From JAAFHB01 sp038236995 (lineage in GTDB: Bacteria > Bacteroidota > Bacteroidia > Bacteroidales > Prolixibacteraceae): a DNA stretch of 64,000 nt. The position numbers were made by a program, and so were the translations under genes. The notes beneath the pieces were generated by a model. It saw only the letters and a program-made list of their open reading frames with translations, did no database searches and had not been told where the DNA came from. The DNA lies in assembly GCA_038236995.1 (NCBI GenBank), contig JBBRZE010000002.1, positions 62,001 to 126,000 on the forward strand, in the 5' to 3' direction. Of this stretch, positions 37,382-46,725 are shown piece by piece (the first letter of the stretch is position 1; the number at the start of each line of letters is the position of its first letter).

Positions 37382-37777
37382 TCTCTTTTATTAGTTTGAG
37401 GGAGTGCCTAATCTATTTTTTTTTACCCTTCTGTATACTTATACACCGGGGCTAAATTAATCTCATATTTAAAACGCGATTTTTTTTCGTTTTCGTCATT
37501 TTTTTTTGGAAAGCCATTTTTGTTTTCCAATTATCGTAACATTCTAAAAGGGGCATACAATTAATTGAAGAGAATAAATGAGCTTCATATACTGTTTAAG
37601 GTCTCCTGAAGAATAACTAATACGGGTATCACCAAATCACAAAAAACGCCAATTTCCATCAACGTTATAGTATTAATTATGAGCTCTAATAAAAATTGGT
37701 GACATAGAGATTTGGAAGAAAAAAACTTGTCATAGTCTCAAGTTTGAAATACGACACTTCTCCTTTTCTGCAACTTA
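37382..37777. other. Intergenic gap between sigma and fecR genes, nothing recognised
   Basis: About 400 AT-rich bases with homopolymer runs (several T6-T9) and no credible frame or strong hairpin. A separate promoter for fecR-susCD, possibly the target of the sigma factor itself, should lie here or just before susC. I could not define it. Confidence 0.5.
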
Positions 37778-38362
37778 TTAAGCCCAAAACAACGAAAAAA
37801 GGAGAAATGCTGAAAAATTCTTATCATGTAAATTACTACGGATGAATTTCAACGATTCAGATATGTAGTTGTCCACTGTCCCGGATGAAAGACCCAGTTC
37901 AATCGCAATTTCCCTGTTCGATTTGCCGTCCTCCCGGCTTTTCAGAAAAATTGTTCTTTGCCGCTCTGGTAGTTTCGAAATAATCTGCTCAATCCGCTCC
38001 CTGATCGAATTGTAATCTATCAACTCTTCAGTTTCACTCGTGATTTGTGAATTTTCAATCAGTTGCTCGCCAATAAATTTCTGAAGGTGACTTCTTCTCC
38101 TAAAAGTATTACAAATTTCATTGTAGGCAATGGTGAACAAATATGATTTAAATGACGACTCTTTCCTGAGCGTTTTATGATTTTCCCACACCTTGAGAAA
38201 AACCGATTGAACCAGCTCCTCAGTTTCGTCGGTCGATTTTAGATATTTAAAAGTAAAGCCATAGAGTTTCCCGGCATACTTTTCATAGACCAGATCAAAA
38301 GCTTCAACATCACCTTTTTGAAGCTTTAGTACCAATTCAATATCTGCTGGAAATACCTTCAA
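37778..38362 (-). CDS. ECF (FecI-like) RNA polymerase sigma factor
   Basis: Extracytoplasmic-function sigma factor, 194 residues. Region 2 is at about 10-95 (FDLVYEKYAGKLYGFTFKYL, TEELVQSVFLKVWENH, SFKSYLFTIAYNEICN). Region 4 is at about 125-180 (LPERQRTIFLKSREDGKSNREIA, then the helix-turn-helix GLSSGTVDNYISESLKFIR). A short hydrophobic tail (FSAFLLFSLFWA) is common in Bacteroidota members. With FecR and the STN-type SusC it forms the local regulatory chain for the fructan locus. No hybrid two-component or LacI regulator was seen nearby. Confidence 0.94.
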   Translation of the reverse strand: MKVFPADIELVLKLQKGDVEAFDLVYEKYAGKLYGFTFKYLKSTDETEELVQSVFLKVWENHKTLRKESSFKSYLFTIAYNEICNTFRRRSHLQKFIGEQLIENSQITSETEELIDYNSIRERIEQIISKLPERQRTIFLKSREDGKSNREIAIELGLSSGTVDNYISESLKFIRSNLHDKNFSAFLLFSLFWA

Positions 38363-38388
38363 GGTCGAAATGATTAATTAGTTTCGCA

Positions 38389-38396
38389 CAAATATA
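38389..38396 (-). promoter_or_regulatory. Candidate -7 box of the sigma gene
   Basis: On the minus strand TATATTTG fits TAnnTTTG and lies 26 bases before the sigma-factor start codon. A TTTCG in the -33 area (about 38421-38425 on the plus strand as CGAAA) is only a partial match. Confidence 0.4.
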
Positions 38397-39019
38397 GTTT
38401 TTTAAGCAATCGCTACTCGAAATATAGTTTAATATTTATGCTTATTAGGCAATTAATGCAACCTACTTCACACATTTTTATTTTTTAAATTATTGCCTTT
38501 AAAAGGGACAATCGCCCTCGTTTTTTTAATGGCCGTTCTGATTTTCTCAAAAATAGATCTTCACTTCCAAGTGTCTATATTCTCATTGGCAGCCGATGCA
38601 ATCAGATTTGAAACAACTGAACAATTCAAATTAAACAACGCACTTATTGAACATTTCAGTCGAAGGGTTAAGCCAAGTTTCAGAATTGATTGAATTAGCT
38701 CTGAATTGTGATGATTTCAAATCGAAGTCATTGATTGCTACCATCAAAACATGTTAGATATATTATAGTGGAATTTCTACTGCGATGGTTAAGTCACGAA
38801 TCGTTCCATGTGAATCCCTGATAAAGATTTTTGCACTACCTCTGTAAAAATTATACCTTGAGTTTTTGGTTCATGCCCATTATGGGCAGATCGTTTTTCC
38901 CGGGGAATTGAAACAGCATGTATGGACGCTATTGGACCAATATAAACCCTCACACTAAAGCAATTGATTTTTCCTTATTCCTTTTCGGGAATAATAGTTT
39001 TATGTTTTCCCAAATCAGT
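38397..39019. other. Intergenic region between sigma gene and GH92, no gene accepted
   Basis: About 620 bases. It includes a 6-base-arm palindrome GCCCAT-T-ATGGGC at about 38875 and the terminator hairpin at 38975-38994. A 66-codon open frame at 38493-38693 has no recognisable features. Confidence 0.5.
38975..38994 (-). terminator. Putative terminator after GH92 gene
   Basis: TTATTCC and GGAATAA form a 7-base-pair stem with a 6-base loop, 26-45 bases past the GH92 stop on the minus strand. No long T-run follows, so confidence is moderate. Confidence 0.4.
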
Positions 39020-41152
39020 TTATTCCCGTGTTGTGATAACAAGTTTCTTCCCTTTCAATAGTTCCGAATGAGGGATGAAATAACCATCGATTTTTTTATT
39101 GTCATAGGTAATGTTGTCGATTTTCTTTCCTGTATTCTTTTTGATGATGGTAAACTTCTTTTCTACAAGGTCAACTTCTACTTTATCGAACAGAGGTACC
39201 GAAACGATGTATGCAGGATCGGCCGGCGAAAAGGTGTACAACCCAATGGAAGTTAATACATACCACGAAGAGTTCTCACCTGCATCATCCATTCCTGAGT
39301 AGGCCAGACGGTCCTTACCCATGTCGTAGAAATGGTTCATAATGCTATCGAGCACAGCCTGCGACTTTTCCTGCTTGCCAACAAAATAGTATAACCAGGG
39401 GAAGCTGTGATCGGGTTGGTTCCCGTGACAATATTGTCCGATAAATCCGGATATGTTATAAGCTTCGGCTCCCTTATATGGAATTGAAAAAAGGTCATCC
39501 AATTTCTTTTCAAATTCATCTTTACTCTTATAAAGACCAATTAATCCTTTCACATCGTGTGGCGCGAAAAATGATGATTGCCAGGCATTGGCTTCGCGGT
39601 ACATGTATTCATAGTATATAAACTCCGGATCGAAATTCTTAATCCGGTCGCCGTTAGCTAATCTGCCCCGCATCAGGCCTGTTGACGGGTCGAACATGTT
39701 TTTGTAATTGCCGGTGCGTTTCATCAGCATGTTATAATTGTCGGTGTCGCCTAACTCTTTTGCCAACAAGGCTACTGCATAATCATCGTAAGCATATTCC
39801 AGCGTTTTGGTAACCCCTGCGGCAGCCACGGTTTCAAGTTTAGGATTTGCAAGATCCGGTTCCGATATATAACCTTTTTCAATGTATTCCATTATGCGGG
39901 GCCTGCTTTTGTTTTCCATTGTAGCGTTTCGTAAAAGCAGGTTGTATGCACTTTTCACATCAAATCCCCTGATGCCGCGGAGGTAGGTTCCGGCAATGAA
40001 TGGAGCGGCGTGGTCGCCGTGGAAAAAAGTCGGCATAAAACCGATTTTTTCACCTTTATCGATCAGTGATTTGATGACATCTTCTGTAACTTTTGGCGAT
40101 AGCATACCCAAAAGAACCAGCTTGTTGCGATAATCGTCCCACAACGAAGGCTCGGTATAATAACTAAACCCTTTATTCACAACGTTTCCCTTCTGGTCAG
40201 TGAAGTCGCCGTTGAGGTCGCTGCGTAAAGCTGGCCAGAGAAACGAGCGGTACAGGGTAGAGTAGAATAACCCTTTTTGTCTTTCGGTACCACCCGACAC
40301 GGTAATTTTGGAGAGCAAAGTTCCCCATGTTTTTGTGGCTTCGTCCCTTATCTGCTGAAAGCTTTTCCCGATCATCTCCTTTTCCAGATTTTCTTTGGCG
40401 TTGGCAATGCTCACAAACGAGAGCCCGATTTGTAATTCAAGCGGTTTAGGCGAATCAGCAAAATTGACGACCGAGATTTCGTGTTTTTCACTCTTTTGTG
40501 AGCCGATGTTTTTTATCGTGTGATTGGCGACAGCGTAGAAGTACATCTTTTCTCCGGTCTGCTGAAAACCTTTAAATACATTTTCACCCTCCTGATTGAT
40601 TTCCCAGCTCCGGACTTTTTCATTCGACGACGACAGATCGGCAAGCAGTTTCTGACTCTGTCCAGGTTTAAAGGTGTATTTGTGGAAGGCACAGCGTAAG
40701 GTAGAGGTCAATTCGGCATTTATACCGTACCGTTCCAGATAAACCTGGTAATATCCCGGATGAGCCGACTCATTTTTGTGACTGTACGCCGAGCAATAGT
40801 CATCGGGGGATACCGTGCCCGTAACAGGCAGCAACGGGATGTGGCACAAGTTCCAGTGTCCTTTGCTGGTATGGGTAAATCCGAAGATTACAGAATCTTC
40901 GTACTGATATCCCGAGCCACTGCGAAATTTGGTAACAGGTGTGAGCTGTACCATCGCGTTGGGTAGCGAAGAACCCGGAAAGACTTCGGCGCCCCAGGTG
41001 CGGTGAGTAGGTTTATATCCAATATCGATACTGTCCCAAAGCGTGGCTGTTCCCAGAAATGGATTGACATAGTCAATAACCTTCTTTTGTGCATTGCAGA
41101 AAAAAGACGCAATTAACAACAATGAAATCAATAGTAAATTCTTCATAACCAA
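39020..41152 (-). CDS. GH92 alpha-mannosidase, secreted
   Basis: Calcium-dependent exo-alpha-mannosidase family 92, 710 residues. A signal peptide ends near CNAQ. The start is either of two ATGs six bases apart (41152 or 41146). Family marks are VNPFLGT at the N-terminus of the mature protein, FPGSSLPNAMVQLTP, a FHGDHAAPFIAGTYLRGIRGFD segment, and YSGMDDAGENSSWYVLTSIGLY, which corresponds to the usual GNDDxGQMSAWY motif with the two Asp residues kept and Gln replaced by Glu. It acts on alpha-mannosides such as N-glycan or mannan branches. Being separated by the sigma gene, it is probably not part of the fructan operon. Confidence 0.92.
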   Translation of the reverse strand: MVMKNLLLISLLLIASFFCNAQKKVIDYVNPFLGTATLWDSIDIGYKPTHRTWGAEVFPGSSLPNAMVQLTPVTKFRSGSGYQYEDSVIFGFTHTSKGHWNLCHIPLLPVTGTVSPDDYCSAYSHKNESAHPGYYQVYLERYGINAELTSTLRCAFHKYTFKPGQSQKLLADLSSSNEKVRSWEINQEGENVFKGFQQTGEKMYFYAVANHTIKNIGSQKSEKHEISVVNFADSPKPLELQIGLSFVSIANAKENLEKEMIGKSFQQIRDEATKTWGTLLSKITVSGGTERQKGLFYSTLYRSFLWPALRSDLNGDFTDQKGNVVNKGFSYYTEPSLWDDYRNKLVLLGMLSPKVTEDVIKSLIDKGEKIGFMPTFFHGDHAAPFIAGTYLRGIRGFDVKSAYNLLLRNATMENKSRPRIMEYIEKGYISEPDLANPKLETVAAAGVTKTLEYAYDDYAVALLAKELGDTDNYNMLMKRTGNYKNMFDPSTGLMRGRLANGDRIKNFDPEFIYYEYMYREANAWQSSFFAPHDVKGLIGLYKSKDEFEKKLDDLFSIPYKGAEAYNISGFIGQYCHGNQPDHSFPWLYYFVGKQEKSQAVLDSIMNHFYDMGKDRLAYSGMDDAGENSSWYVLTSIGLYTFSPADPAYIVSVPLFDKVEVDLVEKKFTIIKKNTGKKIDNITYDNKKIDGYFIPHSELLKGKKLVITTRE

Positions 41153-41501
41153 ATAATATAGGGTGTAAATTATTGCTCAACGATTAATAAACGCATTCTT
41201 TCGGATATATCCGGTAATATGTTGATAAAACCGATTTCATTCAGCTGATTTGAAGGACAGGAACGAGAAATAATTGGAAACGAAAAACAAATAGCTTTTC
41301 GTGTAGATAATCTTTGTATGGAGCTGGAACGAAAGGAATTTGAGTGTTGCAACAAACTTTCTCAGATCGCTGTCACAGGTAAAAAAATTCCCGCTTGTTG
41401 GACTGGTTATAACTATAGTTTTTAAAATCTGTCTTTTCACGGTTATGTATTAATTCAAAATCAAATAATCAATTTCCTGATACAGCTTTAATAATGATCA
41501 A
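41153..41501. other. Intergenic gap between GH92 and hsdR, nothing recognised
   Basis: About 350 bases. Short open frames on the minus strand (61 and 67 codons) overlap each other and show no family features. This gap is the left border of the restriction/defence island. Confidence 0.5.
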
Positions 41502-44500
41502 CTAAGAATTTGTCAACTCATTTGCAATCAATTCCGCCTGTTTTAACACTGTTTCGGTAGCCAACAATTGCATATCAGGTGGATAGCCAAACTTTCTTAA
41601 AATTCGTTTTACCGCAACCTTCAATTTGGCCTTTACGCTCTCTTTGATGGTCCAGTCAAGGGAAGCGTTCTGCCTGATCGTTTCAGTTAAGACTACAGCC
41701 AATTCTCTCAATTTATCCTGCGCCATCAGTTCTTTGGCACTTTCGTTGTTGGAAACTGCCGTGTAAAAAGCATATTCGAAGTCAGTCAAACCAAGATGTT
41801 TTGCTTCGCTATCCATACTGACAATCTCTTTGCTCAAATGAATAAGTTCATCAATTACTTCAGCCGCGGTCAGAATTTTGGCCTGGTATCTTTTAATTGC
41901 ATTTTCGAGCATTTCCATTAAAGACTTACCTTTGACGAGGTTTTTTTTCAAGCGTGATTTTATTTCATCGTTCAGAAGTTTTTTAAGCACCTCAAGGGCA
42001 ATATTCCTGTGCTCCATTCCTTTTAACTCCAACAGAAATTCTTCCGAAAGAATTGAAATATCTGGTTTCTTGATTCCTGCTGCATCAAAAACATCAATCA
42101 CCTGTTCTGAGACCAATGCCTTATCAATGACCTGGCGAATGATTGTTTCAATATCTTCATCCGATCTGCCAGTGCCTGTGCCCTCAAATTTAGCAAGTCG
42201 GGCTTTTACTGCCTGATAAAAAGACACTTCGTCCTTTGCATCCATTGCCAGATCGTGAGGAATCGCAATCGCAAAAGCCCTCGATAAAGCGGTGACTTCA
42301 TTGATGTATCTTTTCTTTCCATCGTCCAGGCCTAAAATATGTTCTTCAGCTGCCAATATCAGCGAGAGTTTCTGGGAGGTTTCTGCATCAAAATAATGGG
42401 CATACGTGAAGCCATGAAAAAGCTGAGCGACGACCTCCAGTTTTTCCTGCATGATTAAAACTGCTTGTTCCTGCAGAATAGTTGGATCTCCTTTTCCGCC
42501 TGAATCTGCATAAAAAGAAAGGGCCTTTTTCAAATCTGCGGCAATACCCAGGTAATCGACGATCAAACCGCCTGGTTTGTCTTTGTAAACCCGGTTAACC
42601 CTTGCAATTGCCTGCATCAGGTTATGGCCTTTCATCGGTTTGTCGATATACAGCGTATGCAGACTTGGCGCATCAAAACCGGTCAGCCACATGTCCCGAA
42701 CGATCACCAGTTTCAGTTCATCGTCCGGATCTTTCATCCTTTCGGCCAGAGTTCTGCGCTGCTCTTTGGTCGTGTGATGTTTGGCAATTTTGGGCCCATC
42801 CGAAGAGGCAGAGGTCATCACAACCTTAATTACACCTTTATTCAAATCATCCGAATGCCATTCAGGTCTTAGTTTGATAATGGAATGATAAAGGTCTGCA
42901 GCGATTCTGCGGCTCATCGAAACGATCATCCCCTTGCCTTCAAATACTTCCTGCCTTTGTTCAAAGTGAGTTACGATGTCTTTAGCTATATTTTTAACCC
43001 GGTTTTCACTCCCCACCAATGCTTCCAGTTGTGTCCATTTCGATTTGGCTTTTTGCTGAGACAGGGCATGCCCGGTCTGTACATCTTCTTCATCGAGTTC
43101 ATCATCCAATTCTTGAACGAGCTTCTTACCCTCCTCGCTTAAATTTACCTTTGCCAAACGGCTTTCATAGTAAATCCGGACGGTTGCACCATCTTCAACA
43201 GCCTGGGCAATATCGTAAATATCGACATAGTTACCGAAAACTGCCGGCGTATTGACATCTGTATTTTCGATGGGTGTTCCCGTGAAACCTAAATAAGTAG
43301 CATTGGGCAAAGCATCGCGCATATATTTGGCAAAACCGTAAACGATCTTCTTGCCAATTACATTTCCCTTGTTGTCTTTGGCATCAATGGTTTTTGCCTT
43401 GAACCCATATTGAGTTCGGTGGGCCTCATCGGCTATAACTACGATATTCGTACGATCAGAAAGCAGGTCGTAAACATTGCCATCTTCAGGTTGAAATTTT
43501 TGAATGGTGGTGAAAACAACACCTCCGGAAGAAACCTTGAGCAAATCCTTTAATTGATTCCGGTCCTCTGCCTGAACAGGTTCTTGCCGGAGCAATTGTT
43601 TGGATGCTGCAAATGTGTCAAACAACTGATCGTCGAGGTCATTCCGGTCGGTGATCACCAAAATAGTGGGATTATCCAATGCCAATACAATTTTGCCGGT
43701 GTAAAAAACCATCGACAACGATTTCCCGCTCCCTTGTGTATGCCAGACTACGCCACCTTTCCGGTCACCAATTGGGTGCACTCTTTCGGATGGTAAACGG
43801 TAATCAACAGGTAAATCTGCTGCTATTTTTAAGATCGTTTCATTTTTAATGGTGTGGCCAGAGGCTACGATTGTAGATTCGACGGCTTTATTTACTGCAT
43901 AATACTGATGATATGCCGCCAGTTTTTTGACGGTAGTGATGGTTGTTATCCCAGTTTCTGCATCCTCCCTTTTCGATTTTTCAAAAACTACAAAATGCCG
44001 GATGATATCTATCAAAGTCTCTTTATTCAGCATTCCCTGGATCAAAGTCTCCAACTGACTGACAAGGTGCGATGCCTCAATTTTTCCATCCGATGTTTTC
44101 CACGCCATATAACGCGAAAACCCGGCTGATAAAGAGCCTGCTTTGGCTTCCAGACCATCGGAGATAATGTTAAACCCGTTGTAGGTAAACAGACCGGGGA
44201 TAATGGCTTTGTAAGTTTCTATTTGCCTGAATGCCGATTTAATATCTGCTTTTTCGTCAGCTGCATTTTTTAATTCGATAACCACCAAAGGGATGCCATT
44301 CACGAACAACAAAACATCGGGGCGTTTTTTGTTCCGGTTTTCAATGATCGTGAATTGATTGGCCACCACAAATTCATTGTTAGTCGGATCATTAAAATCA
44401 ATGAGCCAAACCCGGTCACCCCGGTCGTCTCCATCAACCCTTTTTGTAATGGGGATTCCTTCAGTTAACAATCGATGAAATGTTTCATTGTTAGCAATCA

Positions 44501-44744
44501 ATTCCGGTGATGCAATGCGCTGTATTTCCTTGATGGCTTCGTTTTGTGCATCATCCGGAATGTCCGGATTTATTCTCCTGACAGCTTGTTTTAAGCGTTG
44601 AAGTAATATAACCTGCTCATAATTATCACGCTCGGGATGAATTCCATCAGATGCGATATCCGGTCCGTAGAGGTAATGGTACCCCAAATCTTCGAGCTTT
44701 TTAATTGCCAATAGTTCAATAGCTGATTCGGTTATTTTGGTCAT
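41502..44744 (-). CDS. hsdR: Type I restriction enzyme, R subunit
   Basis: Motor and nuclease subunit of a type I restriction-modification enzyme. The frame opens at 44768, but the family N-terminus MTKITESAIE starts at 44744, giving 1080 residues. Visible parts are the nuclease motif PLVVIELKN near residue 155, the SF2 helicase Walker A HTQGSGKSLSM near 330, the DEAH-type ADEAHRTQYG near 435, GFTGTP in motif III, and a C-terminal helical region that binds HsdM. The frame looks intact. It is separated from hsdM and hsdS by six other genes and from its nearest neighbour by a strong hairpin, so it is likely transcribed on its own. Confidence 0.95.
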   Translation of the reverse strand: MTKITESAIELLAIKKLEDLGYHYLYGPDIASDGIHPERDNYEQVILLQRLKQAVRRINPDIPDDAQNEAIKEIQRIASPELIANNETFHRLLTEGIPITKRVDGDDRGDRVWLIDFNDPTNNEFVVANQFTIIENRNKKRPDVLLFVNGIPLVVIELKNAADEKADIKSAFRQIETYKAIIPGLFTYNGFNIISDGLEAKAGSLSAGFSRYMAWKTSDGKIEASHLVSQLETLIQGMLNKETLIDIIRHFVVFEKSKREDAETGITTITTVKKLAAYHQYYAVNKAVESTIVASGHTIKNETILKIAADLPVDYRLPSERVHPIGDRKGGVVWHTQGSGKSLSMVFYTGKIVLALDNPTILVITDRNDLDDQLFDTFAASKQLLRQEPVQAEDRNQLKDLLKVSSGGVVFTTIQKFQPEDGNVYDLLSDRTNIVVIADEAHRTQYGFKAKTIDAKDNKGNVIGKKIVYGFAKYMRDALPNATYLGFTGTPIENTDVNTPAVFGNYVDIYDIAQAVEDGATVRIYYESRLAKVNLSEEGKKLVQELDDELDEEDVQTGHALSQQKAKSKWTQLEALVGSENRVKNIAKDIVTHFEQRQEVFEGKGMIVSMSRRIAADLYHSIIKLRPEWHSDDLNKGVIKVVMTSASSDGPKIAKHHTTKEQRRTLAERMKDPDDELKLVIVRDMWLTGFDAPSLHTLYIDKPMKGHNLMQAIARVNRVYKDKPGGLIVDYLGIAADLKKALSFYADSGGKGDPTILQEQAVLIMQEKLEVVAQLFHGFTYAHYFDAETSQKLSLILAAEEHILGLDDGKKRYINEVTALSRAFAIAIPHDLAMDAKDEVSFYQAVKARLAKFEGTGTGRSDEDIETIIRQVIDKALVSEQVIDVFDAAGIKKPDISILSEEFLLELKGMEHRNIALEVLKKLLNDEIKSRLKKNLVKGKSLMEMLENAIKRYQAKILTAAEVIDELIHLSKEIVSMDSEAKHLGLTDFEYAFYTAVSNNESAKELMAQDKLRELAVVLTETIRQNASLDWTIKESVKAKLKVAVKRILRKFGYPPDMQLLATETVLKQAELIANELTNS

Positions 44745-44863
44745 AGTTGAGCTTAAATGGTATTTCAATAAGAATCAAGGGAGCGTCCAATTTCAATAAC
44801 AAAAAAATGCATAAGTTGTATTCGGTTCAATTCAATTGACGAAAAATTTAATATCGTATAAAA

Positions 44864-44899
44864 ATAGAAAAGGAAGCCCACATTGACTTCCTTTTCTAT
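44864..44899 (-). terminator. Strong hairpin terminator between the kinase pair and hsdR
   Basis: ATAGAAAAGGAAG (44864-44876) and CTTCCTTTTCTAT (44887-44899) make a perfect 13-base-pair stem with a 10-base loop, followed on the minus strand by TTTTATACG. It lies 20 bases past the DUF3037-like stop and 120 bases before hsdR. Confidence 0.7.
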
Positions 44900-44918
44900 A
44901 AATATTTTAAATGTTTGA

Positions 44919-45743
44919 CTAAACTAATGGAACTACACCATGTAAGGTGGCATATTCTTCAATTTTTTCAACTTCTGATAAATCAATATATTCAGAATCA
45001 TTCCAGTCTTTAATACTTTTCCAGGTATCATGTTGGTGCGGAAACAACTTTTTATCGGGTTCAGAAGAGATATGAAACCCTTTTGCGCTAACCAATGCTT
45101 TATTAAGCATGAATAAAACCGCTAAATCATTTTGAATATGATAATTATGCCTTTCTAAATCAATTGTCTGGGCATAAACCGGGATGTCATTTTTCCCAAT
45201 TAAATCTACCTTAACGGGCATAATCAAACCTGGTACAATTTCGGGAGTTACTTCCTGCTCAATATTAAAATAGGGTTGAACAGTGTTAAAAAATGCAGTG
45301 CGATTACTATCAAAGGAACGGGGTTCGGAAATCGTTTCTACAAATGCGAATTCATCCACATATTTTTTAAACAATGACTCGAACAAATCATCACTTGCCT
45401 GAAGTTCAATAGTTTTTGGTTTGCTAAATATCAAAAGATTATTACTATACCTGCTTAAATATTCCAAATAGCTTAGGCTAAATGATTTATTTAAGATTTC
45501 AGAATCAGCATAAAGGCCCTTAAACTTTTCATTCTCGTCAGAAACAGTTGATGAAATTTGTTTAAGCGTGTCTTTAAGGTATTTGATAGCTTGCTGCGAC
45601 ATTAATTCTTTTACAACTGCGATTTTGTTCTTAGAAAAACGAAAAATTACATTGTCGCTGCCAACAAGCATCAAGCCTATGGCAACCTGCTCCTGAATTT
45701 CAGGGCGGATGGATGCCGATAATATGCTAAAGTGCGCTTGCAT
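44919..45743 (-). CDS. DUF3037-like partner of the HipA-like kinase
   Basis: Protein of 274 residues with no motif of known catalysis. The N-terminus (FSILSASIRPEIQEQVAIGLML) resembles the start of DUF3037 proteins, which are typically encoded next to HipA_2-type kinases. Here it overlaps the kinase gene by 17 bases, so the two are translationally coupled. It is about twice the usual DUF3037 length; the extra C-terminal part (residues about 130-274) is not recognised. The product lacks a signal peptide or membrane helix. Its role, perhaps as substrate or inhibitor of the kinase, is inferred from pairing alone. Confidence 0.55.
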   Translation of the reverse strand: MQAHFSILSASIRPEIQEQVAIGLMLVGSDNVIFRFSKNKIAVVKELMSQQAIKYLKDTLKQISSTVSDENEKFKGLYADSEILNKSFSLSYLEYLSRYSNNLLIFSKPKTIELQASDDLFESLFKKYVDEFAFVETISEPRSFDSNRTAFFNTVQPYFNIEQEVTPEIVPGLIMPVKVDLIGKNDIPVYAQTIDLERHNYHIQNDLAVLFMLNKALVSAKGFHISSEPDKKLFPHQHDTWKSIKDWNDSEYIDLSEVEKIEEYATLHGVVPLV

Positions 45744-46560
45744 TTTCTTTTGAATTAATATTTCGTTGTAAAAACTCCAAAAATAGGTTAAAAGAACCTT
45801 CTAACCAACTATCAACAAATATTTCATCTATTAGTTTGGTTTCCAGCGCACTTTTATTAATATTCCAGTCTAAAGGAAGCTGACTAATCAATTCAACGGT
45901 ATTTTCCTGACAATGTTTTACTTTATTGAAAAAATTGTCGCGAATTTCCGCCAGACTCGATTTGTTTAATTCATTATCATTGAATAGTTTTTGAAATAGA
46001 GGTGAGTTGATAATACTGTCTTCATAAGTGATTTCGCATATCGGAATATTAATATTACAGGTGTTTAAGATTGTTTCGTGGTCAATAGGTATAAAATTCC
46101 GTTGATTTTCAGTATCAACTAATAGGTTGTAATTGCCCTGGTTGCGGTCATCATTGGCAAGCCAGATATCGAATAAGGCAATATACAAAAGGTCTTTTCT
46201 GTTTGGAAAGTTTCTTCGTTGCTGACTTGAGATATTGGCAGTAAAATCAATCACTTCGGCAAACGTTCGCGAATATTGTAATCCAAAACAAGTAGTGTCG
46301 AAATAATAGGCATTTATGTTGAATTCCGAAGGTATATGTTCCCTTTTGACCGAAATTAGTGCAAAATCAGGTACATTTAATCCCCATATCTTTAGAAATG
46401 AGGCTCCAATAAATTCACACATAAGTCTTACTGCTCCACCTCTTCCTGTTGCATATTTGCAAACATAGCTATTCATATCATTACAGGATAGAAGTACAGG
46501 GCGGCTTCCACCTGTTTCAAATATCCTGTCGGCTGTTTGTATACTATATAGCTTTTGCAT
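45727..46560 (-). CDS. HipA-like (HipA_2-type) protein kinase
   Basis: Predicted kinase of 277 residues. The ATP-site lysine is probably K35 (YVCKY). The catalytic loop WLANDDRNQGNYNLL at residues 133-147 carries Asp and Asn positioned as in HipA (N-x-DR-x-x-x-N), and IPIDHETIL near residue 160 gives the metal-binding Asp. The N-terminal HipA dimer domain is absent, as expected for this small class. No helix-turn-helix HipB gene is adjacent; the overlapping partner is the DUF3037-like gene. It sits 165 bases after the phosphatase gene on the same strand, within the restriction island. The target is unknown. Confidence 0.7.
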   Translation of the reverse strand: MQKLYSIQTADRIFETGGSRPVLLSCNDMNSYVCKYATGRGGAVRLMCEFIGASFLKIWGLNVPDFALISVKREHIPSEFNINAYYFDTTCFGLQYSRTFAEVIDFTANISSQQRRNFPNRKDLLYIALFDIWLANDDRNQGNYNLLVDTENQRNFIPIDHETILNTCNINIPICEITYEDSIINSPLFQKLFNDNELNKSSLAEIRDNFFNKVKHCQENTVELISQLPLDWNINKSALETKLIDEIFVDSWLEGSFNLFLEFLQRNINSKENASAL

Positions 46561-46725
46561 TTATATCAATTTATAATAACCTCCCTACTCCTCAATTTTG
46601 GTATTATGTTGTTCCGATGGAAAATAATGGGATTGTTTGGGTTCATCATTTTTATATAATGCATATATTCTGAATTTTAAATTTCAATTGTTGATGTGTA
46701 TGCATTTTAATGAAAGTTGGTTTAA

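Noticed and set aside
38493..38693. A 66-codon frame with a hydrophobic start
   Set aside because: No family features, no promoter box and no neighbour on the same strand; likely chance.
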